From Pantoea nemavictus (GTDB lineage: Bacteria; Pseudomonadota; Gammaproteobacteria; Enterobacterales; Enterobacteriaceae), in assembly GCF_037479095.1 (NCBI RefSeq), contig NZ_JBBGZW010000001.1, forward strand, positions 1,488,001-1,552,000: DNA of 64,000 nucleotides, in the 5' to 3' direction. Made by a program: the position numbers and the translations under genes. Positions 57,185 to 64,000 of this stretch are shown here, piece after piece (the first letter of the stretch is position 1; each line of letters begins with the position of its first letter). The notes under the pieces were generated by a model. The model was not told the DNA's origin and did no database searches. It saw nothing but the letters and a program-made list of their open reading frames with translations.

Positions 57185-58504
57185 TCAGTGAATCACAGCA
57201 TTGAGAGCGAGAACGCCCGCTAAACCGAGAATAGAGATCAGCGTTTCCATTACCGTCCAGGTTTTCAACGTCTCCACTACGCTCAGGTTGAAGTAGCCCT
57301 TAAACAGCCAGAAGCCAGGATCGTTAACGTGTGAGGCGATCACGCTGCCAGCGCCAACTGCCAGCACCATTAAGGCCGGATCGGCATGGGTTGCAGCGAT
57401 AATCGGCATCACAATACCTGCGGTGGTGATGGCGGCGACCGTCGCCGAACCCAGTGCGATACGCAGCATCGCCGCCACCGTCCAGCACATCAGCAGTGGC
57501 GACAGTGACGAGCCTTTCATCATGTCGGCGATATAATTACCGACACCGCTGTCCACCAGCACCTGTTTGAACGCACCACCACCGGCGATGATGAAAAGGA
57601 TCATGGCGATAGCGGCAATCGACTCGCCACACATATCCATGACTTCTTCCATCTTGCGACCGTTGCGCAGGCCTAGCGTCAGCACTGCAATCACCACCGC
57701 AATAAATAGCGCCACCGCCGGGTTACCGATGAATTCAAAGAACTGACGTAGCGCGTTCTCTTTTGGCGTGGTTAACTCAAACACGGCGGCGATCGCCATC
57801 AGCACCACAGGAATAACCGCGGCAAAGATACTGATACCGAAGCCTGGCATCTCTTCTTCGGTGAAAATTTTCGGGTTATAAAGCCCTTCTGGCGGCGACT
57901 TCTCAAAACCTTTGAGGAATTTCGAGAAAATCGGCCCGGCAATAATCACCGTCGGGATGGTGATGATCATGCCGTACAGCAAAGTGGTGCCGAGATTCGC
58001 CCCAAAGATAGTGGCAATCGCCGTTGGACCGGGATGCGGTGGCAGGAAGCAGTGAGTCACCGACAGCGCGGCAACCATGGGTACACCGACATACAGCAAA
58101 GGTAAGCCCGCAGCAGCCACGATAGTGAACACCAGCGGTAACAGCAGCACGAAGCCAACTTCATAGAACATCGCCAGACCGACGATCAGCCCAGTAACGA
58201 CCAGCGCCCATTGCAGCCGCTCTTTACCGAAGGCGGCGATGAGCGTCGTCGCAACGCGTTGCGCCGCACCGGTATCCGAAACCAGCCGCCCGAGCATGGC
58301 ACCAAAGCCGAGGATCATTGCTAACCCGCCCAGCGTCGAGCCGATCCCTTTCTGAATCGAGGCCATCACATTCAGCGGCGTCATACCTTCGGCAATACCC
58401 ACTACCGCCGACACAAACACCAACGCAATGAAGCCGTTGACCTTAAATACAATCATCAACACCAGCAGCAGTATCACACCCAGCACAATGATGGTTATTG
58501 GCAT
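57185..58504 (-). CDS. idnT: L-idonate/5-ketogluconate:H+ symporter, GntP family
   Basis: 439 aa, about 12 transmembrane helices, full length for GntP transporters. Signature P-P-H-P-G-P-T-A near residue 155, A-A-I-x-T-A-G-I-V-M-P near 370 and H-V-N-D-P-G-F-W near 400. Sugar-acid uptake. Assigned as IdnT rather than GntT/U because it follows idnD and idnO on the same strand (80 bp after idnO). Gluconate may also be a substrate. Confidence 0.88.
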   Translation of the reverse strand: MPITIIVLGVILLLVLMIVFKVNGFIALVFVSAVVGIAEGMTPLNVMASIQKGIGSTLGGLAMILGFGAMLGRLVSDTGAAQRVATTLIAAFGKERLQWALVVTGLIVGLAMFYEVGFVLLLPLVFTIVAAAGLPLLYVGVPMVAALSVTHCFLPPHPGPTAIATIFGANLGTTLLYGMIITIPTVIIAGPIFSKFLKGFEKSPPEGLYNPKIFTEEEMPGFGISIFAAVIPVVLMAIAAVFELTTPKENALRQFFEFIGNPAVALFIAVVIAVLTLGLRNGRKMEEVMDMCGESIAAIAMILFIIAGGGAFKQVLVDSGVGNYIADMMKGSSLSPLLMCWTVAAMLRIALGSATVAAITTAGIVMPIIAATHADPALMVLAVGAGSVIASHVNDPGFWLFKGYFNLSVVETLKTWTVMETLISILGLAGVLALNAVIH

Positions 58505-58583
58505 TTTTTATTATCCTTAGGAATACAGAGGGGTGATTAAGGTTTAGGCGCGGCCCGACGATAATGCCAGCCGCACCTCGGCA

Positions 58584-59351
58584 TCACACGGCGACGCGCA
58601 TGCCACCGTCAACGAACAGCAGATGGCCGTTAACGAAGTTCGATGCGCCCGACGCGAGGAACACTGCCGCGCCAATCAACTCTTCTGGTTTGCCCCAGCG
58701 TGCGGCGGGTGTACGTTTGGTTAGCCAACCCGTAAAGGCGGGATCGTCGGCCAGCGCCTGCGTCATTTCCGTGACGAAATAGCCCGGCGCAATCGCATTC
58801 ACCTGAATGTTGTGACGCGCGAGCTCCACGCACATGCCGCGCGTCAGCATGGTGACAGCACCTTTTGAGGCGGCATACGGCGTGATGGTGTCGCGGCCTA
58901 ATTCACTCTGCATCGAACCAATGTTGATAATTTTACCCTGCTGACGCTCCACCATCTTTTTGGCCACGGTTTGCGACACCAGAAATACCGCCGTCTGGTT
59001 GACGGCAATTACGTCATTCCAGTCCTGTTCAGGGAATTCGAGGAACGGACGACGGCGCTGAATGCCGGCATTGTTCACCAGTACATCAATGGCGCCCCAC
59101 TCCGCTTCAATCTCATCAACCGCCTGCCTGACCTGCGCCGATTGGGTGACGTCAAAGGCTTTGGCGTGCGCACGCAGCCCCAACTCACGCAGCTGGGCGG
59201 CACCTTTCTGCGCGCCTGCATCGGTGGTGGCATTGACGATCACTTCGGCGCCAGCCTCAGCCAGACCGCGCGCCAGCAGGAATCCAATGCCACGCGCTGA
59301 ACCGGTGAGCAGTACACGCTTACCTTCGAGGGAAAATAACTGACTCATCAC
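58584..59351 (-). CDS. idnO: Gluconate 5-dehydrogenase (SDR)
   Basis: 255 aa (or 254 from the second ATG). It interconverts 5-ketogluconate and gluconate with NADP(H). SDR motifs are T-G-S-A-R-G-I-G near residue 16, N-N-A-G near 91, catalytic Ser in G-S-M-Q and Y-A-A-S-K near 161. Lies 6 bp after idnD and before idnT. Confidence 0.9.
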   Translation of the reverse strand: MMSQLFSLEGKRVLLTGSARGIGFLLARGLAEAGAEVIVNATTDAGAQKGAAQLRELGLRAHAKAFDVTQSAQVRQAVDEIEAEWGAIDVLVNNAGIQRRRPFLEFPEQDWNDVIAVNQTAVFLVSQTVAKKMVERQQGKIINIGSMQSELGRDTITPYAASKGAVTMLTRGMCVELARHNIQVNAIAPGYFVTEMTQALADDPAFTGWLTKRTPAARWGKPEELIGAAVFLASGASNFVNGHLLFVDGGMRVAV

Positions 59352-59357
59352 TGCTCC

Positions 59358-60389
59358 TTAAAAGGTTAACTGAACTTTAGCGGCGCGGGTTTTATCGCCA
59401 GCAAACTGCAGCGCGGCATCGATATCCTGCAAGGCGTATTCGCCGCTGAACAGCGGCAAGGGATCAACCACGCCGTTAGCCAGCCACTCGACGGCGGTAT
59501 TAAATTCATGGGTAAAGCGGAAGGAACCGACCAGATTAATCTCTTTAGCAATCAGCGCCATAATCGGGAAGTTCGGAATGGTACCGCCCATGCCAACCTG
59601 CACCAGCGTACCTTTAGCACAGACCACATCAAGGCAGCGCTGCAGCGAAGAGGGATGCCCAGAGGCTTCAAACGCCACATCGAAATAACCTTTGTCGGCA
59701 AGATAAGGCGCGAAATCGCCATCAGCTGCATGGATGACGTCGGTTGCACCCATCTGCTGCGCCATCTTCAGAGAACGTTCGCTGATGTCGCTACAGACAA
59801 TTGACGCTGCTCCGCGTGCTTTTGCCGCCGCCGCAATCAGACAGCCAATCGGCCCAACCCCCGAAATAAAAACCTGTTTGCCGGTGAGATCGCCCGCCTG
59901 ATGCGTTGCGTGAATGCACACTGCCAGCGGCTCGGCGAAGACCATCACCGTTTCATCGGCATCCTGCGGAAAAGGCACACATTGCGCGCTATCTACCACT
60001 TTGTATTGGGTAAAGCCGCCGTCAACGTGCGGGACATACATGGCGCTACCGAAGAAGCGCATTGAGGTGCACTGGTTTTCCTGATCGCGCTGGCAATATT
60101 TGCATTCGCCGCAGGGTTTAGATGGATTGACCGCGACTTTTTGATCCGGCTTTAGTTGCGGATTATCGCTTTCCACCACGTAGCCAATCACTTCATGTCC
60201 GAGGATCATCGGCATTTTGATCTCAAAACTGCCGACCTTCCCTTCCTGATAGTAATGCAGATCGGAGCCACAGATGCCGCCGCGCGTGATGCGAACTAAC
60301 GTGCCTTTGCCCTCCCATTTCACCTGCTGCTGTGCAACGCTGACTTGTTTTTTTCCAGTGATCACACCGGATTGCGTGTCGATATTCAT
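59358..60389 (-). CDS. idnD: L-idonate 5-dehydrogenase
   Basis: 343 aa, the E. coli IdnD length. Zinc alcohol dehydrogenase family: catalytic zinc Cys in G-G-I-C-G-S-D-L-H-Y near 38, G-H-E-V near 60, structural zinc C-G-E-C-K-Y-C-x6-C, and a Rossmann G-x-G-P-I-G near 170. It oxidises idonate to 5-ketogluconate. The ATG at 60389 with strong SD AGGGGG is chosen over the one at 60413. First gene of idnDOT. Confidence 0.92.
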   Translation of the reverse strand: MNIDTQSGVITGKKQVSVAQQQVKWEGKGTLVRITRGGICGSDLHYYQEGKVGSFEIKMPMILGHEVIGYVVESDNPQLKPDQKVAVNPSKPCGECKYCQRDQENQCTSMRFFGSAMYVPHVDGGFTQYKVVDSAQCVPFPQDADETVMVFAEPLAVCIHATHQAGDLTGKQVFISGVGPIGCLIAAAAKARGAASIVCSDISERSLKMAQQMGATDVIHAADGDFAPYLADKGYFDVAFEASGHPSSLQRCLDVVCAKGTLVQVGMGGTIPNFPIMALIAKEINLVGSFRFTHEFNTAVEWLANGVVDPLPLFSGEYALQDIDAALQFAGDKTRAAKVQLTF

Positions 60390-60448
60390 CCTATCCCCCT
60401 GAGTGCTAAACAATGGGGGCCATCAGACCGGGTTACGCAGCGTTAAAC

Positions 60449-60464
60449 TGTGACAAAGATCACT
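60449..60464. promoter_or_regulatory. CRP site upstream of idnD
   Basis: TGTGA-CAAAGA-TCACT, nine of ten conserved positions, centred about 67 bp before the idnD start. An IdnR/GntR-like TGTTACGGAACA lies at 60473-60484, related to the TGTTAC-N2-GTAACA operator type. Catabolite activation is inferred. Confidence 0.75.
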
Positions 60465-60522
60465 CAAACACATGTTACGGAACAGGTGTTACTGGGAACG
60501 TGATGTACGCAATGCAGAACAG

Positions 60523-60549
60523 GAAAAAGGCGGTCATGAATTGCCGCCT
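60523..60549 (-). terminator. Terminator of the response regulator gene
   Basis: On the minus strand AGGCGG/CCGCCT stem followed by TTTTT, just after the regulator stop. Confidence 0.8.
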
Positions 60550-60559
60550 GTGAAGAGAA

Positions 60560-61261
60560 TCAATAGCCCGACATCAGGTCGTGACTGTATTTAAACAGCT
60601 CTGAATCTGAGCGCAAACCCAGTTTTTTCAACGCAGATTGTTTTTGCCCGCTCACAGTTTTGCGGCTGCGTTTAAATTTCACTGCAATCTGCGACACGCT
60701 CAAACCATCAAGGAAACACCGCACCACTTCTACTTCGCGTGGGCTGAGGGTTTTCACCTTCTCATACATATTGCCTTTGCTGTTGAAATCGTGGTTCTCA
60801 TCCAGCGACTCTTCGCTCATCACATAGAGATTTTCCACTTCATAGGCCACTTCCTTAGACAAGAATAAACGCCCTTGCGCCACCTGACGGATGGCGTGCG
60901 TAATATCCTGCATATTGTGACTCTTGCCGATAAACCCTTTTACGCCCGCGCTCAGCACCATTTTGACGATTGCCGGGCTTTCCATTGAGGAGGAGATCAG
61001 AATTTTCTGCTGTGGATAGTGATTACGTAATTGCTTAACCAACGCAAGACCGTCCAGCTCACGTTCACCAAGAAGAAAATCCAGTACCAGTACATCAACG
61101 GTGGTACTTCTTAGCTGATTAAATAACTCATTGCTTGAAGCCCAGGTGCCCACCAAATGAATATCGGGCTCATGTTTTAAACACAACTCGAAAACAGTAC
61201 GGACCATGGGGTGATCATCAAGGACAGCAACACGCACTTGCTTATTGTGTGCATATACCAT
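60560..61261 (-). CDS. NarL-family response regulator (RcsB/EvgA-like)
   Basis: 233 aa. Receiver domain (residues about 8-125): acidic pair D-D-H-P near 16, phosphoacceptor in V-L-D-F-L-L near 60, Lys in G-F-I-G-K-S near 112. LuxR-type DNA-binding domain (about 168-225) with L-S-P-R-E-V-E-V-V and F-K-R-S-R-K-T-V-S-G-Q-K, closest to RcsB. A linker between them is longer than usual. Divergent from a sensor kinase gene, so they probably form one phosphorelay. Confidence 0.88.
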   Translation of the reverse strand: MVYAHNKQVRVAVLDDHPMVRTVFELCLKHEPDIHLVGTWASSNELFNQLRSTTVDVLVLDFLLGERELDGLALVKQLRNHYPQQKILISSSMESPAIVKMVLSAGVKGFIGKSHNMQDITHAIRQVAQGRLFLSKEVAYEVENLYVMSEESLDENHDFNSKGNMYEKVKTLSPREVEVVRCFLDGLSVSQIAVKFKRSRKTVSGQKQSALKKLGLRSDSELFKYSHDLMSGY

Positions 61262-61747
61262 TTATTTATTCCTTTATTACAGTTTTAACTTTGTCCAATT
61301 GTGATAACCACACCAGATGAAGTGAATCTATGATATTAAAAAGCGACACTTAAAATAATAAATCGGTCGCAGCGTTATCATTATCAAAATAATTTAACCC
61401 GTAAAACGAATCTGTCATTCGTTTCTTCAGGCTATCTTATTTATTGCGCTGGCTTTTAACTTTTCCGCCCACACAAAACTGCGAAAATTCTGACTTAACT
61501 CCTCAACCAGACCACATAAGAATTGTCTTGAAAGGCCCCAAGTCAGTTAACACATTGAATAAAAACACCAATTAATAAAAAGCCATTTTTCCTTGAGCAG
61601 GTGCTTTCTTTATCAATATGTCACTATTTCAAGAATGGTCGCAAAACACAGGTACAAAGATGATAGGAGAAGAGAATTATTTAAATGTCTCTATACTCCC
61701 TTGTCCTTACTGCAATTAATGTAATTACTTTGTCTTGAGATGGTATC
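61262..61747. promoter_or_regulatory. Divergent regulatory region of the regulator/kinase pair
   Basis: 486 bp, A+T-rich, no ORF supported. Long enough for complex control; no single operator stands out by eye. Confidence 0.4.
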
Positions 61748-64000
61748 GTGTTCATTCAGCCTGCAATTTTCCGTCTGGCAACGTTATTGCTGCTAATTTT
61801 ATTTTCCTGCTCATCGGTTGCGGCGGAAAAAACACTGCAACTACTCGCACGCTATGATACGACGCAGCCAGCCCTGCAATTAGCGGAACCCATTCCTTCT
61901 GGATTTCGTAATAAAGTGCTCAAGGTTGCCGTAGCGGGCCAGCCACAACCGCCTTTATATATGGACACCGATAAACGACGCTTTGAAGGACTCAGTGCTG
62001 ATTACCTCTCTCTGATTCAAAGCATGCTCGATACCACGATTGAGCTCTATCACTATCCCAGTCATAGCGCCGCGCAAAATGCGGTGATTAACGGCGAAAT
62101 GCAGATGTTGGCGATCAATGTCGTGCTGCCATCGTCACAACCTCAGCCTTTACTCGCCAGCGTCCCCTGGATGCTGGATTACAGTGTGGTAGGACATAAA
62201 CCCGATCATGCTATTAACCTGAATCACACGCTTGCGCAGCGCGTCGCCTGGTCCGGCCCTCCCCCACAACGCGAATACCTTGAGAATATCTATCAAGATG
62301 ACCATTTGGTGCGCTTTCCCGGTTATTACGATGCGGTAGCAGCAGTGGTGTTTGATCAAACCGGTCAGGTTTGGGGCAATGCCGCCACGCTGAACCATCT
62401 CAATCGTTACCTGTTCGCGCATGCCTTAAAAGTGGCGCCCGATGAGCAGAGCATTCCCATGGATGTCAGCTTTGGCATCAGTCCACAGTTGCCCAAACTG
62501 GCTGATGCGATCAATCAGGCACTGCAGCAGATCCCGCTGTCGATTCGTATGCAGATAGCCAAACGCTGGCAGCTTGATGCTCATCATGTCTTGCAGAGCA
62601 ATCCCCTCGCGTTAACTCAGGAAGAGGAGCAGTGGTTGAAGGAACACCCACGCATTGATACCTCGCTCTCAACGGTGCTGGCTCCCTTAAGCAGCCGAAC
62701 CGGAAGCATGCCATTCCGCGGCATGACCGTCGACGTGCTGGAGCTTATGACCAACCTCACTGGAATGAGTTTTATCGCGCATGGCCAGGAAGATGATCCT
62801 CCAACCAGCAGCAGTGATATGTTGCCCAGTCTGTTTCCGCTGGAGATCCTTGAGCGGGAAGACGAGAAGCATCCCCAACTGACCACGCGTCCGTGGTTAG
62901 TTTCGCATTGGGTTATCATCCGCAATCAGAAACCCCGCAGTATCATCGGCCAGGATACCTTCCCATTTGGTTCGGCATTGATGCTGAGCAATCAGGTGAT
63001 GAAAGAGTGGATGCTGCAGCATTATCCAAATCTGAACCTTACGCCTGTAGACGATCCGGTTGACGCCTTACGCCAGCTGCAAGATCACAAGGTTGATGCT
63101 GTGGTGCTCCCCAAAATCTTTGCGGATTACCTGCTACGCAATCATTTCGGCGACAGGTTAAATGTCGAAAGCACGCTGGGTGCAGAGCCTGCACGTTTTG
63201 TCATGCGTGCTACGTCCGGTAATGAACTGTTAATCAGTATTCTAAATAAAGCGTTACTGGCAATTCCACCGGAAACGCTGTTTAAACTGCTAGCACAGTG
63301 GCGTCAGGCAGAAACCCCGTTCCTCAGCGCCTCATGGCAAAACTACAAACAGGCGGTTTTGATTATTGTGTCAGTGTCAGCCGGATTAATCCTGTTGATC
63401 CTGTTCTGGAATCATCATTTACGCAAAGTCATTCAGCAGCGTATTCAAGCCGAAAATGCCTTGAAAAATCAGCTTAATTTTACGCATACGTTATTTAATG
63501 AATCCCCGGTCGCGATGTATATTCGCGACAAAAAAACCCGCCTGGTTGACTGTAATCAAGCCTATTTACGCTTTATGAATTTTCGTCGTGATGAAGTCAT
63601 TGGCAAACGCCTTTCCGACGTGCTAACCGGCAACAATGAAAGCATTCACAGTATTGAAGATGGCTACCAGCAAACCCTGCTGGATGGCGAAGCTGTGATA
63701 CGCGATATCCATATGGCGCTTGATCATCAGGCTTATCAGCTCTATCACTGGACGCTACCGTTTCGCGATCGACTAGGCGATGTGGCGGGCGTCATCGGCG
63801 GCTGGCTGGACGTGACCGAACGCAATGCGCTGCTGCAGGAGCTACAGCTGGCAAAAGATGCCGCCGACAAAGCGAATCGATCCAAAAGTGAATTTCTCGC
63901 CAGCATGAGCCATGAAATCCGTACGCCGCTGCATGCCATTATTGGCCTGCTCGAGCTGGAAACCCGATCGCATGCAGCGGACTCGCTCTCTGAAAATATT
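61748..64000 (+). CDS. EvgS/BvgS-like unorthodox sensor histidine kinase (3' end outside window)
   Basis: 751 codons without a stop, cut by the window end. GTG start with a signal peptide ([14 protein letters not shown]). Two periplasmic solute-binding (SBP_bac_3/VFT) domains span about residues 40-275 and 285-520; one transmembrane helix is at 536-555; a PAS domain (N-E-S-P-V-A-M-Y near 580-700); then HisKA with S-M-S-H-E-I-R-T-P, phospho-His 722. The ATPase, receiver and Hpt parts are expected beyond 64000. Divergent from the RcsB-like regulator. Confidence 0.9.
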   Translation, partial: MFIQPAIFRLATLLLLILFSCSSVAAEKTLQLLARYDTTQPALQLAEPIPSGFRNKVLKVAVAGQPQPPLYMDTDKRRFEGLSADYLSLIQSMLDTTIELYHYPSHSAAQNAVINGEMQMLAINVVLPSSQPQPLLASVPWMLDYSVVGHKPDHAINLNHTLAQRVAWSGPPPQREYLENIYQDDHLVRFPGYYDAVAAVVFDQTGQVWGNAATLNHLNRYLFAHALKVAPDEQSIPMDVSFGISPQLPKLADAINQALQQIPLSIRMQIAKRWQLDAHHVLQSNPLALTQEEEQWLKEHPRIDTSLSTVLAPLSSRTGSMPFRGMTVDVLELMTNLTGMSFIAHGQEDDPPTSSSDMLPSLFPLEILEREDEKHPQLTTRPWLVSHWVIIRNQKPRSIIGQDTFPFGSALMLSNQVMKEWMLQHYPNLNLTPVDDPVDALRQLQDHKVDAVVLPKIFADYLLRNHFGDRLNVESTLGAEPARFVMRATSGNELLISILNKALLAIPPETLFKLLAQWRQAETPFLSASWQNYKQAVLIIVSVSAGLILLILFWNHHLRKVIQQRIQAENALKNQLNFTHTLFNESPVAMYIRDKKTRLVDCNQAYLRFMNFRRDEVIGKRLSDVLTGNNESIHSIEDGYQQTLLDGEAVIRDIHMALDHQAYQLYHWTLPFRDRLGDVAGVIGGWLDVTERNALLQELQLAKDAADKANRSKSEFLASMSHEIRTPLHAIIGLLELETRSHAADSLSENI

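Overview
The window looks like an Enterobacterales chromosome, most probably family Erwiniaceae (Pantoea/Erwinia-like). This rests on recognisable gene content and order (tolC-ygiB-ygiC-ygiD; ribB-ubiK; ygiF-glnE-hldE; ygiM-cca; uppP-folB-plsY-tsaD; rpsU-dnaG-rpoD; mug; tRNA-Ile2 ileX) and on close protein similarity to Escherichia coli orthologues as I remember them. No database search was run.

Bases 1-24636 are core chromosome: efflux outer-membrane channel TolC and its ygi neighbours, riboflavin synthesis under an FMN riboswitch, heptose and nitrogen-regulation genes (hldE, glnE), tRNA maturation (cca, tsaD), cell-wall and phospholipid precursors (uppP, plsY), folate (folB), the macromolecular-synthesis operon rpsU-dnaG-rpoD, the mug DNA glycosylase, and a TetR/SDR divergent pair with visible operators.

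Bases 24666-43640 are an integrated genomic island bounded by a perfect 51-bp duplication of the 3' half of tRNA-Ile2 (attL 24666-24716, attR 43590-43640). From left to right it carries a HEPN-like protein with C-terminal zinc ribbons, a one-pass membrane protein, a decayed phage segment (small ORFs, a hexapeptide-repeat acetyltransferase, a truncated baseplate-spike gene), an IS21-family element with a damaged transposase, and a complete Wadjet-like SMC system (jetABCD order, minus strand). The last of these has a possible fifth ORF and a divergent WYL regulator with a palindrome over the jetA promoter. A Fic-domain protein overlapped convergently by a small ORF and a frameshifted tyrosine integrase close the island. 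This is a defence island, and the Wadjet-like locus with a MukB-sized SMC subunit is its most interesting content. Both att copies are followed by related terminators and by 11-bp-spaced repeats at the same 66-bp offset, suggesting related elements have used this site more than once.

Bases 43641-64000 return to chromosome of more accessory character: mgtC with a structured leader, a type I secretion system of the large-adhesin kind (ABC transporter, membrane fusion protein, outer-membrane factor with a long Pro-rich N-terminus), ddlA, a MASE1-GGDEF diguanylate cyclase, a SulP transporter, an e(P4)-type lipoprotein phosphatase, a YfiH/LACC1-family paralogue, the L-idonate operon idnD-idnO-idnT with a CRP site, and a divergent RcsB/EvgA-like regulator and EvgS-like hybrid-type sensor kinase cut by the window end.
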